Source of the DNA: Whitmania pigra
Lineage: Eukaryota > Annelida > Clitellata > Hirudinida > Haemopidae
Assembly: GCA_021613335.1 (NCBI GenBank)
Contig: JAJTWR010000308.1
Coordinates: 1,570,001-1,634,000 of the forward strand
Length of the DNA stretch: 64,000 bases
Reading direction: 5' to 3'
Shown here: positions 1 through 10,544 of the stretch, piece after piece
Layout: each line of letters begins with the position of its first letter
How positions within the stretch are numbered: position 1 is the stretch's first letter
The notes under the pieces: model-generated
What the model was told of the DNA's origin: nothing
What the model saw: the letters and a program-made list of their open reading frames with translations, nothing else
The model's database searches: none
Position numbers and translations under genes: made by a program

Positions 1-1502
1 CTTCCTTTTCTGCAACCTTTTTGTTCTTCTGGCAATATCTGATTATTTTGGAGATGACTGTATATTCGGTTGCATAGGATTCCTGTCAATATTTTATATG
101 TAGTCGGCAAGCATGCTATGGGCCTATAATTTTTGGGATTTCTGGTTTCTCTGGATTTTGGTATTAAATATGCAGTTCCTTCCGTCATCCATCCAGGCAT
201 GTTGTCTGGTTCTTTCAATATCTTGTTAAATGCCCATAACAACTGTTTGTGTAGTGATGTCAGGTACTTTAACCAAAAGTTATGAACTTTATCAATTCCT
301 GGTGCCTTCCAGTTGTGAGAGAATTTGATCACTGTTGTCAATTCATTTATTTCAAGTTCTTTCCATTCAAGTTGATTTATTTCATTGTATAGTGCTTCTT
401 CATCACTAATCCAATTTGCTTCGGAGTTATGGCTAACTTCTTTTTCTAATATTCCTTTCCAGAACTTTTCAATTCCTTCCTTGTCAGGTGGGTCAGTAAC
501 TTTAATTTGGTTTGAAGTCATTTCTCTATAAAATCTTTTGGCATCATTTTTAAATGTTTTGTTTTGTTGATACTGTTCACTTCTTTTAGTATATCTTCGT
601 AGTCTCTGGGCCTTGGCTTGTAGTTTCATCTTTATATTTTGTTCTAACTCATCAATTTGATTTTTTGACAATGATGCTTTATCTAATAATACTTTCATCC
701 TGGCTTCAACTTTACTTTTTTTATCAGATTTCCTTTGTTTAAATTCCTTTATGTATGACAGGTCTTTTCTACATTCATTGATCACTTTTTGGATTCTTTC
801 TCTCCATCCCGTGCCTCTCACCTGAATTTTTGGTTGTTCAGTTTTCACATCTGCAATCACTGCAGCTGTGGCATACATTAGTTCATTTATTTCTGTGATA
901 TTCAAGCTTTTTTCAGCTGCAAGTTTGCTAAGGACTTTATTTGCTAATTCTATTTTTTTGGTAGTCCGTTTTATGTTTTTGATTTTGCTTAGGCATTTTC
1001 TATCACAGATTTCATACTTTTTGATCTCATTCAAGCGTGCAGTAATTTTATTTTCCATATCCAACAATTCTTCCATACCTGATTGTTCAGCATTGTTACT
1101 TTCAACTGTATCAACCATTTGCACATCAGCTCTCAGGTACCTTGTTGAATTATCCTCAGCACCAACATTGTTATTCAAGATCTTGGACTCAATATCAGAA
1201 ACGATTTCTTCTATCTCTGATGCTGTGAGTCTGTTTTCTTTTATAATGAACCGCCTTTGGTTACTCAGATTTTTTGCATTCATTCCTGGGAAGATGTCAG
1301 GGTTTCTTTCTCTCCATATTTTATATGTATCCGAAGTTACTCCTTCGTTTCCAGTCTTTATAGCGTAATGATATGCCCAGATAATTTCTTTATATTGTTC
1401 TTTTGTCCATTTCTGTCTTCTGTTCTGTGAGATGCTAGCACAGGGTGTTGTATTTATCTTGCTGTCTCTTTTCATTTCACTATTTGCTTTTGACTCTTTC
1501 AT
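1..1502 (-). CDS. Non-LTR retrotransposon ORF2, reverse transcriptase (5' part, runs off window)
   Basis: An uninterrupted frame of about 500 codons runs from ATG 1502-1500 to the left edge. The N-terminal 60-70 residues contain WTKEQYKEIIWAYHYAIK, which resembles a Myb/HTH-like segment (inference). A basic, coiled-coil-prone region follows. The reverse transcriptase fingers then appear: APGIDKVHNFWLKY, YLIPKSRETRNPKNYRP, LPTTYKILTGIL and EEQKGCRKG. The catalytic YADD motif would lie beyond base 1. No AP-endonuclease domain precedes the RT, so this is not an APE-type LINE such as the one at 29.5-34 kb. It resembles elements usually annotated as R2-like, but I cannot fix the clade. The start codon overlaps the ORF1 stop (TAATG). 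No stop is visible, so the copy may be young. Confidence 0.88.
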   Translation of the reverse strand, partial: MKESKANSEMKRDSKINTTPCASISQNRRQKWTKEQYKEIIWAYHYAIKTGNEGVTSDTYKIWRERNPDIFPGMNAKNLSNQRRFIIKENRLTASEIEEIVSDIESKILNNNVGAEDNSTRYLRADVQMVDTVESNNAEQSGMEELLDMENKITARLNEIKKYEICDRKCLSKIKNIKRTTKKIELANKVLSKLAAEKSLNITEINELMYATAAVIADVKTEQPKIQVRGTGWRERIQKVINECRKDLSYIKEFKQRKSDKKSKVEARMKVLLDKASLSKNQIDELEQNIKMKLQAKAQRLRRYTKRSEQYQQNKTFKNDAKRFYREMTSNQIKVTDPPDKEGIEKFWKGILEKEVSHNSEANWISDEEALYNEINQLEWKELEINELTTVIKFSHNWKAPGIDKVHNFWLKYLTSLHKQLLWAFNKILKEPDNMPGWMTEGTAYLIPKSRETRNPKNYRPIACLPTTYKILTGILCNRIYSHLQNNQILPEEQKGCRKG

Positions 1503-2487
1503 TACAAAAAATTTGGCCTTCTAACTGTGACAACATAGAAGGACCCTGGATCTCCTCTGACTTTGTAAATAAACTTTTCAACCTCACCTGATTTTTCTTT
1601 TTCCTGCTTAGCCTTTTTTATCAGTATTCTACACTGCTCCCTATCTTCTTTGGAGAGGTCATGGCTTACAATTAATGATTTAAACTTCTGCATCTTTTTG
1701 AGTTTGTAACAACTTTCAAGAATCATATTCTTTGTTGTGTAACTATAAAACTTGACCATCAGTGGTCTGCATCTGTTTCTGTCTTCACTTTTCCTACCCA
1801 TTCTAGCCATGGAGGAAACATCTCTATTGTAATCAAACTCCAGGCCAAACTCTTTAGCCAATTCAACAAGGCAATCTTTATCTTTATTCTTGGCCTCTTT
1901 TTCATCCTCTGGCAAGTTATAAATAACTAAATTGTTCCTTCTAGAGCTTCTGTCTGCTGTAATGTCCATTGATTGTTTTGCATCAGTTACTGTCCTTTGC
2001 ACAGTTTTCATATCATCTTTAATTTCAGCAACATTCTCCCTGAATAAGTCAGACCATCTTTTTGTTAATTCTTTGTCTGTTATGTCTGGGACTTTTAAAC
2101 TTTCAACTTTAGTACTTAATTGGTCAAATCCATTGGACCATTTGATTTCTTTCTCTGTGTTTGAATTCACAAAGCTGTCAAATTTTTGCTTCAACTCCAA
2201 AAATTCAGCGCTCATCTTTTCTAATTTATTTTTCCATTCTGTCAATTGTCCATTTAATTTGTCTTCTCTTTCTGTTCTTTCACTGGTGATTTTTTTTACT
2301 TCGTTGTCAAATCGTGTATGTCACTCAAAATCATCTCTGTAGTTTCTTCCAACTTCGTGGAGCTAGCTAGTCTTTTAATTTGATCCACATTTTCTTTGCA
2401 GCACTTTTCGCACAAATGTAGCCCTAGTTTCGATGCAATTTCAACCTCAAACTTAACGTCTCTTCTGGTCCGAACACCTTCGGCCAT
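1502..2487 (-). pseudogene. Non-LTR retrotransposon ORF1 (RRM-like nucleic-acid-binding protein), frameshifted
   Basis: The ATG at 2487-2485 opens a 63-codon frame with a Cys/His cluster (HLCEKCCKEN). It ends at a stop at 2298-2296. The rest of the protein continues in another frame from about 2325 down to the TAA at 1504-1502. That part holds a coiled coil and then an L1/CR1-type RRM-like core with NLVIYNLPEDEK, SSMARMGRK, RPLMVKFYSY and KEDREQCRILIKKAKQEK. The two frames overlap between about 2325 and 2296, so one indel there explains the break. An A8 tract (minus strand) lies just downstream. Such ORF1 proteins coat the element RNA. The whole protein would be about 325 residues. There is no ATG at the start of the 3' frame, which supports a single original ORF. 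Confidence 0.8.
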
Positions 2488-2647
2488 TGTTCTTGAAATA
2501 TACGTAACTAAACTAACCGAGAAAGTAAATATCCGTTAGGATAATCAATTAATGCTTATTTCAACAAATTGTACGCAAATTTATCGAATATTAAGCAAGA
2601 ATCACTCGGATTTCTCAGCACGAAAACAATTCAGCTGAGCGATAACG

Positions 2648-2796
<149 letters not shown>

Positions 2797-3470
2797 ACAT
2801 TAATTAGAATAATTTTTTAATTTTAGTATCTCAGCTATCTGCAAATCCGGTCTTGATAGGATTGATATTTATTTCCATCTTGTGTTCGATCTGCGTCCTG
2901 TTGCTCTTGTTTTTCAACTGCATTCAACTTTTCCTCTGCAAAAAGAAAGGTTTGCATCGTTGAAAATTAATTTATTATAGTTTTATTGATTATTAAAAGT
3001 GATTTGTTTGTTTTGGGAAAATGTCGCAGAATTAGAAAAAAATTGTGACTCGGAATTTGATGCTCTAGACGATTGAATTCTTCAATCTTCAGATCACCAT
3101 CCTAATTTACTAGTATTTGTTAATCTTATACTTTATACTTATTTCCTGTAAATTGTGAATTTTTTACGTTTTTGTTATTTTGTATTAGTATTGTAATTGT
3201 TATATTGTACATATTGTATTATGTTATAATATTGTATTATTGTATTAAAATGAGATCAGTGATGAATTAATGAATGATTTGTTCACACTTTTCTTTATGC
3301 ATCACTTGTAAGATATTGTTCCTTTTATAATTTACTTGTTGATTTTAAAGAATACTTTTAGAGCCTAGTAATATTACAACTTAAACAGGTTTTGTCCCAA
3401 GAGTTTTCCGTTTAACATACTTTTGCAATAAATAATAAATATTTTTTTTTATACTTTATTTTCATGACAG
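2797..3470. other. Intergenic, nothing recognised
   Basis: AT-rich sequence with a TTGTATTA-rich stretch around 3185-3250. No coding frame, RNA gene or transposon end was recognised. Confidence 0.6.
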
Positions 3471-3980
3471 CACCAACAAATTATTAATTGCAAATAGAAT
3501 GCAGGCGACATCTATCAACGCAAATAATTTCCTTCCTTTTTTTACCTGCGTCACATTGGAAATTTTGTTTTTGAAGCCTTAGTAATTTAAAGTTACAATG
3601 CGGGTAAAATAATATTTTAAAAAGTTTAATTAGAGTAAGAACTAAAAATTTTTGAAGTTATTCCAGGAAAAGTTTAACGTCCGCGACGTATGATGCTCGC
3701 CAGAACTTTATAATAAGCTTCTTTGTAATCCTTGTTGGTAATGCCGTAAATCAGCCAGGTCAGGAAAATGCGTGTAAAACCCATGATGGTGCCAATTGCG
3801 AGGAAGTAGGTGGTAAAGAAATTGGGTTGATTTATGACAACTTTCAGGACTTTCCCGAGAATCAAAGGTAGCCAACTGAAGTAAAAGAATCCAACGACTA
3901 CTGTAATATTTTTATATTAATATATTAATAGTTTTAGTTGCTCTCAACTCTCGTCCTTTCTGAGAAACAGAGTTTTGATC
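3471..3980. repeat. Tandem segmental duplicate A (pairs with 4656-5148)
   Basis: The sequence from the TTATTAATTGCAAATAG motif at 3481 through the GPCR last exon matches 4666 onward. The offset is about 1.19-1.20 kb. The duplicated unit contains the last exon and 3' flank of the GPCR gene at 4879-6133. Confidence 0.85.
3674..3979 (-). pseudogene. Broken duplicate of GPCR last exon (TM6-TM7-tail)
   Basis: The exon encodes a TM6 with FFYFSWLPLILGK, a TM7 with FLTWLIYGITNKDYKEAYYK and a short C-tail ending IIRRGR. It is close to the last exon of the receptor at 4879-6133. Relative to that exon it carries a 12-bp in-frame insertion near its 5' end and a 25-bp AT-only insertion around 3905-3935 that introduces a stop and a frame change. 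The splice acceptor at 3982-3980 is preserved. No exon 1 or 2 was found between it and the intact gene, so it is a 3' partial duplicate. The insert ends in an AG, so splicing could in principle remove it, but there is no upstream gene for it to join. Confidence 0.8.
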
Positions 3981-4655
3981 TGAAAGCAAAGTCTTTTAGG
4001 GGTAACCTAGCTGTTGCTCAAATGGTTATAGCTCACTCACACGGCAGTTGAGACACATTGGCAATTGTCTAGTTAGACTATTGCGCAAACCCAAATTTTT
4101 GACTACCTTAATTTAAATATTTTTAAACTCTATGTTGCTTGAACAAGAAGAAACTTCTGTGACAAATAACAATCCCAAGTAGCGTTCTCACGACCTCATT
4201 AATTAGACAAATGTGATAGGTCCACTCTAATATTACAATCTTATTGGCTGAAGGACTGGAAAACCTAATTATCACAAAACATTACAGAGATTGGGTGTAA
4301 TACAAGTATATTTGCAGACAGAATTCAAAAAGCACAAGAAGTAAAAACGTAAGAGATGAGTAAAAAGTAATTAGAGCGCAAAAGAGTAGGAGAAAGGAGA
4401 AAGGAGAAAGAGTAGCTCCGACTGGTTCCTTGCGCAGGGATTTATAAATGTATTTAGAACCGTATTTGGAAATTTCTTTCAGAAGGGTAAAATATTTTAT
4501 TTTATAAAAGCTCATGTTATTTTTTATATTACAAACAAACAAATAGTTGATATAAACAATAAATTAATTAAATTAATATACCTGTGGAATGGATAGTTGT
4601 GGATTGAAAATGAGGTCAATGACGAAATAATGAAGGATATGTTCATACTTTTCAG
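3981..4655. other. Intergenic spacer within GPCR cluster
   Basis: AT-rich spacer between the duplicated last exon and the intact receptor gene. It carries a short G/A-rich stretch around 4385-4410 (repeated GGAGAAA). No gene was recognised. Confidence 0.55.
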
Positions 4656-4878
4656 CATCGACAATTTATTAATTGCAAATAGATTCCAAATGACAGTCAT
4701 CAACGCAAATCATTTCCTTCCTTTTTTACCTGCTTCACGTCGGATATTTGGTTTTGGAGCAATGACATTTTTTAAAAGTTTAAGAGTTTCAGTTAGCAAG
4801 GAAATGCAAGTAAAATAATATTTTCAAAAGATTAATTACAGTAACAATAAATTAGTTGAAAGCGATTTCAGGAAAGTT

Positions 4879-6133
4879 TTAAAGTCTGCGATATATCATG
4901 CTTGCTAGAACTTTATAATAAGCTTCTTTGAAGTCCTTGTTAGTAATACCGTAAATCAGCCAGGTCAGGAAAATGCATGTAAAAGCCATTATGGTGCTTG
5001 CTTCGAGGAATAAATTGATGGTAAGATTGGGTTGTCCTAGATTTAGTTTCACGATTTTCCCGATAATCAAAGGTAACCAACTGAAGTACAAGAATCCAAC
5101 GATTACTATGACAGTTTTTGTTGCCTTTAATTCTCGTCCTTTTTGATCTGAAAGTAAAATCTTTTAAGGAATAATTTCGAAGGAAGTGGAATTTTCAGAT
5201 AAAATATGATTTTATAAAAAATACATGATTAAACAAATTATAAATAAATGAATTAACTGAGATGTCGTTTAATTAAATTAGTATAAAACTGTTTACCTCT
5301 CATTGATGATTTCGATTCCACAGTAGCAACAACTTGTATGACTTTCATGGCAGAAATTCTCTTGCACTGCTTAAGAGCAACATAGAAAATTCTTGAATAG
5401 GTGTATGTTATCAATATTGATACTGCAGAAAACCCAATTAAAACTGGTAGTAAAAGTTGTATGTCGTTATAGGGAGCGATGCAAGTTGCATTTCCGTTGC
5501 CAAAGAAGTAGTTTGGGAGAATAGGGCTGATAATAAGCCATGACGTGCCAATCAAGATCTTTACTTTTTTTACCGACAACCAGCTTTTGTACTTGAATGG
5601 ATGAACAATTGCCACGTATCTTATTTCAAAAAAAAAATCAAAATATTTGAATATGCTTTAATTACTTATAACCTTAATTATGTTTATTTAAGATTATCAA
5701 AACAGTAGTTTTACCTTTCCACGCAGAGTAAGCAAACCATAAAGTACATGACGCAAACAGGAAATTCCTGTAATGGAGCTCTTATGATGAGTTCTATTTT
5801 CATTTGACATGCCGGGATTTTAAAATAATATAGCTTCAAAGTCCAATAGACGTTATACAGACAGCCTAGTGCAGCAATGATGTTCGATACCGACAAACCA
5901 CCCATGATGAGGGATGTACTCTGATTTAAACTGGACACGTACTTGGTTAACGCAAGCAAGTTTAACAAGTTTCCGAAAATTGCCACGAGTCCCCCTATGA
6001 TTGTTGTCACACTTTTGAGAATAACTGATACTTCTGAACTTAGTATTGCCTCAGTCGTGACTAAATTCACATCAGAAATTGGGATAAAGGTATAGCTGCT
6101 GCTATTTATGGAGGATCCGCTGAACATGGACAT
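4879..6133 (-). CDS. Rhodopsin-like (class A) G-protein-coupled receptor, 3 exons
   Basis: Predicted seven-transmembrane receptor at the plasma membrane; ligand unknown. Exons are 6133-5715, 5619-5297 and 5147-4879 (419+323+269 nt), giving 336 residues. Exon 1 encodes an N-terminal tail with NSS-type glycosylation sequons and TM1-TM3. The exon 1/2 junction falls inside the ERY motif (variant of DRY) at the end of TM3. Exon 2 carries ICL2 to ICL3, including ITYTYSRIFYVALKQ (TM5). Exon 3 carries TM6 with SWLP in place of the usual CWxP, and TM7 with FLTWLIYG in place of NPxxY, then a short tail. Conserved cysteines lie before TM3 (PACQM) and in ECL2 (ATCIAPY). Splice sites are GT-AG with phases 2 and 1, identical to the paralogue at 7169-8440. 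The start is the first ATG before a hydrophilic N-tail. I place it in no known subfamily. Confidence 0.88.
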
Positions 6134-6833
6134 AGTAAAAATTATTTATACGGATGTCCTAAACTTGAAATTAAATGGCAATGGCCATTAAAATGTGGCT
6201 TCAACAAGAATATTTTATAAGTGCAACTCCAATGTGAAAATTAAATTGAATCATTAAGTTATTAAGCATATTTCAATTATTTTTAAAGATAATTTTTATT
6301 TCTTAGTCTTTCCTAATTAATGACATATTTTTACTACCAACAGTGAAGCTAAAAGGTTTAACATATTTTATTCTAAAATTTCAAAATTTTCTTGCAATGC
6401 CTTCACATCCTTTTATAAAGAGTTATGAAAGGCAACAGCATCTTGTCAGCTGACATAATCAATTCTTATTAGTTCTGACATTGGCTAAAAAGCGGTTTGA
6501 AGTTATTTTATTGTAAGCATTATTATTATATATTAATAATTAATAATGATGACTTTTCAATGGAACCGTTTGGATTTAAGACTTTTTATCCCTTCTTTGT
6601 GGTAATACTCGGTTAATTTCAAAAGGAAAGTAAAATTTATTTATGACAGATTAGACAACCGATACTTGTCAAATGAACTTGCTTTGATCACGATGAATTC
6701 GAAGGATTTACTGGCTTATGGCATAATAAATTATTTTTTTGTTATTTTATTTTTCAGAAATAAATTTCTCCTGTCAACCAAGCTGCATTTCAAAAAGGTA
6801 ATGTTTATCTGATGCCTATCATTTTTCTGTTCT
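6134..6833. other. Intergenic between GPCR copies
   Basis: AT-rich. No gene recognised apart from the GPCR fragment that begins at 6834. It probably contains the promoter of the 4879-6133 receptor just upstream of 6133. Confidence 0.5.
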
Positions 6834-6940
6834 AGGGAGCGATGCAAATTTCCTTTCCGTAGCCAAGGAAGTAGTTTAAGAGGATAGCGCTGATAATAAG
6901 CCATGATGTGCCAATCAAAATCTTTTCTTTTTACCGACAA
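6834..6940 (-). pseudogene. GPCR exon-2 fragment (TM4/ECL2 region)
   Basis: About 107 bp align closely with 5471-5579, which is the TM4 to ECL2 part of exon 2 of the neighbouring receptor. The match ends abruptly on both sides and contains indels that break the frame. No other exons of this copy were found, so it is a relic of a third duplicate. Confidence 0.85.
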
Positions 6941-7168
6941 TTTATAAAAATCAAATCGAATAGCCTATAAAAAATGTGTGAAATATCAAGGCAATCTTTG
7001 AACAAAAACTGAAGCATGAAATCTAATCACAAGAAATAAACCTAATTAACGTTAAAAACTTTATTAATAAGACTTCAAATATCCATAAATATCCGCTCAT
7101 CAGCAATTTGATTTATGCAAACATTGCAAGAAAATTGAAGTTCTCTCAATCAGATTCGTAAATATCAT

Positions 7169-8440
7169 TCAAACATTTGGAGATCTTTTGAAGCAAACGA
7201 ACTTTAATTGTTTAAAAACCTTTGCATAAGCTTTTCTGAATTCTTTATTGCTTGCACCGTAAATGCACCAGACGAAGTTTATGTAGGTGAACAAGAAGAT
7301 TCCTCCTACTTCGTTGATATAGTAAGCAATAACTGATTGTTTGCCATCGGTGATATTAATAATTCTTCCAATAATAAATGGCAGCCAGGAAATGTAGAAA
7401 AATCCGACCACTATAGTTACAGTTTTTGCAGCTTTGAATTCCTGCTTTATTTCCATTAACGAATTTACCTCCTGTCCATGTTTTTTGTCTTAAAAAAGAT
7501 TATGAAATGCAATACATTTCAATTGAATTTGTAATTGTATTTCGAACCGAACTTTAAAAGTGCGATTACATATATGATCAAAATCATATTGAGAATATAA
7601 GCATAACATAGGTTACACCTACCGACAAATTTCGACATCGAAGAGACTGGCTGCCTGATGGAATTGGCTATGCTGGATACAACTTGAACTGGGGAAATTC
7701 TACTTCGATGCTTCAAAGCAACCAAAAATATTCCTGTGTAAGTGTAAGTGATTATTATCGAGAGCGAAGCGAAAATTAAAAAAATGGTGCTCAGTCGTTG
7801 AGCGTCAGTATACTGATATCCGCAAGGAGCTTTATTGAGACCCAGGATGTAGAAGAGAATTATTGGACAGATGATGATCCATGAAAACCCGATAAGGATT
7901 TTGACTCTTTTTACAGACATCCACATCTCATATTTAAATGGATGAACTATGGCTACATACCTTGATGGTAACATTCACTATGTAATGCGAATTCTTATGA
8001 TCGATGTTTAACGTTGAAATTCACCTTTCCACACAGAGAAGGCTCACTTGGAAGTACATGACAGTTCCAGGTAGCTGTTGCATCGGAAGACTGAGTAGGA
8101 AATCCACCTCCATCAAACAAGGGGAAATTTTGAAATAATAAAGTTTCATATTCCAGTATGAATAATAACATCCTCCAAGCCCAGCTATAGAATTGGTCAC
8201 AAATAAACTTCCCATTATTAGGGCTGTGCTTAGTTTAAGGTTTGGCAAGTATTTACAGAGCGCTATTATGGCAACTATGCTCCCAAATACACAGACAACT
8301 TCACCAACTATGTAATAAATACTTCTCAATAAAACCTGCAAAGGAGAATAAATTGGCAAATCAAAAACGTTTGCGTTAGAAATGGGAGAAGTTGTGTTTG
8401 TCCCTCGTGAAATCTCGAAAAGGAGAGTTGAATTACTCAT
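7169..8440 (-). CDS. Rhodopsin-like (class A) G-protein-coupled receptor, 3 exons, paralogue
   Basis: Exons are 8440-8025, 7960-7623 and 7488-7169 (416+338+320 nt), giving 357 residues. The intron positions and phases match the receptor at 4879-6133. The N-tail has NST and NTT sequons. TM1 includes VCVFGSIVAIIALCKY and TM2 includes LIMGSLFVTNSIAGLGG. TM3 ends in CVERY across the first splice junction. ECL2 has the partner cysteine (APCGYQY). TM6 reads FFYISWLPFIIGR, and TM7 ends FVWCIYGASNKEFRKAY, which lacks the NPxxY consensus. The exon 3 acceptor was chosen as the AAG at 7491-7489, because it keeps frame and aligns with the paralogue (Asp at the junction). Ligand and coupling are unknown. 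It is a tandem, lineage-specific duplicate of its neighbour. Confidence 0.88.
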
Positions 8441-9060
8441 GTTTAATCGTCAAATCTTACTGGATTTTAATTTAAACTAGATGGGTGGACGAACTTAAAG
8501 GCTTCCTTGCGTGACTCGATTTGTAAAAATTGATTTTCGAAGCTTTTGTAAAACAAACCGCTGTTATTTTATTCTTTAATTGCTTTTTACTTTTTTATAT
8601 TTTAGAAGTCAAGTCTACTTATTCAGTTATCCTTAACTCATGTCTTAATTGATGGCAACAATTAAATGGTATTAAACATCAATAAACTACAAAGGCGTTC
8701 AAATCTAAAAACGATTCAAATGATTCAAAAGAAAGCTTTAAAATCATCATTATAGTCTACCAAGAACATAAAATAGAAAATTGGCTTCAATTTTTGGTCG
8801 ATCTATTTGATCATGGCATTCTCCGGAAATTCACTAAATGCACCACTAATTATTTTCAGAGGATCTTGAAGTTTACATCACAACTTGTGACAAACAACGA
8901 CGAAAGTAAAACGCATCATAACGTTAAAACCTAAACTTTGTGGTCGAGAATTTATTATCATATTGCTTAAAATAACTTTTTTTAAGGCATCGGTGACAAG
9001 TTATGATACATATTAGTTTATGATACAAATATTAGTTTAAGATACAAATAAATATGATTT
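8441..9060. other. Intergenic, nothing recognised
   Basis: AT-rich flank upstream of the GPCR start at 8440. A short ATTAGTTTA repeat lies near 9010-9050. No gene was recognised. Confidence 0.55.
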
Positions 9061-9087
9061 TTGTATATTGACTTCTCTGTATATATT

Positions 9088-9188
9088 GTCTATGGACGCG
9101 GGGGCGCGAGCGCCCGCCCGCATGGCTTAATGGTTAATGCTGCGCTTCTCACGCGGATTCGAACCCCGTTGCGGATACATCGTCCTAA
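9088..9188 (+). repeat. tRNA-like (SINE-type) GC-rich repeat
   Basis: A GC-rich island in AT-rich DNA contains TGGCTTAATGGTTA (matches a pol III A box) and, about 34 bases on, GGATTCGAACCCC (matches a B box). The spacing is too short for a canonical tRNA and no cloverleaf closes, so this looks like the degenerate head of a tRNA-derived SINE rather than a working tRNA. Confidence 0.5.
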
Positions 9189-9214
9189 TCATCTAGTTAT
9201 ACAACGGACGTTAA
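9189..9214 (+). repeat. Solo copy of the AATCATCTAGTTATGCAACG terminal repeat
   Basis: It matches the outer part of the terminal inverted repeats at 28518-28560 and 29478-29520. No partner is visible nearby. Confidence 0.7.
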
Positions 9215-9764
9215 TAATTAAAAAGAGGACTCGATTCGAGTCGTGTTGATTTCTAGTTATTGCATTGGTTACTAGAGTTATTTTCGGAGTTCTTGGTATT
9301 TCATGGAATTCAAGGTTTAACATACTCAATTCAAGTTTAACATATGAGAACATTCGTATAGCGTAAGAATTTTGGAGCACTTTTTTTCGAAATTTTTTTT
9401 GAGTTGGCTTCTGAAACGGTGTCACGTCAATATTACATTTCTAGGCTTTAGAATATTTAGGTCCCAAAGTTCAAAGTACAGGAAAGAGCGCGGTGGACAG
9501 CAAATGTTTACTACGGTCTATTACGATTTTTATATCAAAACTAATTTTGTTGTCAGGTTTGAAATTTTAACGAAATTTTATAATTTTATAACTACCTAAA
9601 ATCCTGAATGAAAATGTTCAAAGGCTCAATTTTGCTTTGGTTGCTTGCAGAGTTCACTTAAAACAGTATACGAAATTGATATTACGTGTTGAAATTACGA
9701 ACCAAATGATGATTGATTCTTTTATGTTTGATGGAGGTGGCGTTGGCATTAACTTTTAAATGAC
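9215..9764. other. Intergenic, nothing recognised
   Basis: AT-rich, without convincing coding frames. It ends at the target duplication of the hAT MITE. Confidence 0.55.
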
Positions 9765-10193
9765 GATATTATCAGTGATGGGCTTTAACTACTTTTTAAG
9801 TAGTTAACTACTGTAGTACTATTTTTAACTACTTTTTAAATAAGTAGTTAGTAACTACTCCTTAACTACTTGCATAGTAGTTAACTACTTTTTAACTACT
9901 TTTTAAACTACTTTTCCGTTGACATTTGATAAAATTAATTTTCTGTGCAATTGAACAAAACATAATTATTAGCATATTTATTTACACTAGTGTAACATTT
10001 TCAACAAAATTTTATTGTCCAAATTAATCAAAAACAGAAGAAACTATGCTTATAAAGTGATGTACCAAATTGTGAAATTGGAAAAAAATTATTTTTCTTC
10101 ATTTTATTTAAAATTTTTTTTAAAAGTAGTTAACTACTATTTTTTAACTACTTTTTTAAGAGTAGTTATTAACTACCCATCACTGGATATTAT
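9765..10193. mobile_element. Non-autonomous hAT element (MITE) with 8-bp TSD
   Basis: The element occupies 9773-10185 (413 bp). It begins CAGTGATGGG and ends CCCATCACTG, and is flanked on both sides by the 8-bp target duplication GATATTAT (9765-9772 and 10186-10193). Both ends carry arrays of the palindromic motif AGTAGTTAACTACTTTTTAA, which can fold back extensively. There is no transposase coding capacity. The terminal sequence, TSD length and structure fit the hAT superfamily. The perfect TSD indicates a fairly recent insertion. Confidence 0.93.
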
Positions 10194-10544
10194 AAGTACT
10201 TAACGTTTTAAAAGTGGTGGCTTTGAATTTTAAAACAAATATTTGGCAATTTGCTTATAAACTTCTAAAAGCATTATAGAATAAAAACAGGAAAAGTAAA
10301 ACCATGAATAACAAGCGAAAAAACATTATTAAATGTTGTAATTTTATTTTAAAATATTTAAAATAATAAAGTCATAGGCATGACCATCGATATTTTGTCT
10401 CTTGTTTTTACTAAGAAATTTAAATCTCATTATGAATTACTATTGCTGCTACTACATGAGATTGGTTAAAAGATTCAAATGGAATAAATTTTTAAGACAG
10501 AGAAGAATCTCAGTGAATTTCATCTCATCTATTTCTCTTAGGAG
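10194..10544. other. Intergenic, nothing recognised
   Basis: AT-rich 3' flank of the RING gene at 10545-11312. AATAATAAA at about 10363-10371 may be part of an unrelated A/T run. Confidence 0.5.

Larger units (their letters stand above)
1..2490 (-). mobile_element. Non-LTR retrotransposon, 5' half
   Basis: This is the extent of the element supported by its two ORFs. Its 5' UTR probably lies between 2488 and the ATT microsatellite at 2648, but no clear 5' boundary or target duplication is visible. The 3' end is outside the window. Confidence 0.75.

Noticed and set aside
868..2342. Plus-strand frames of 166 and 136 codons
   Set aside because: They are antisense to the retrotransposon ORFs, which carry RT and RRM motifs on the minus strand.
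9118..9182. Functional tRNA gene
   Set aside because: A-box and B-box matches are present but only about 34 bases apart, and no acceptor stem or anticodon arm closes.
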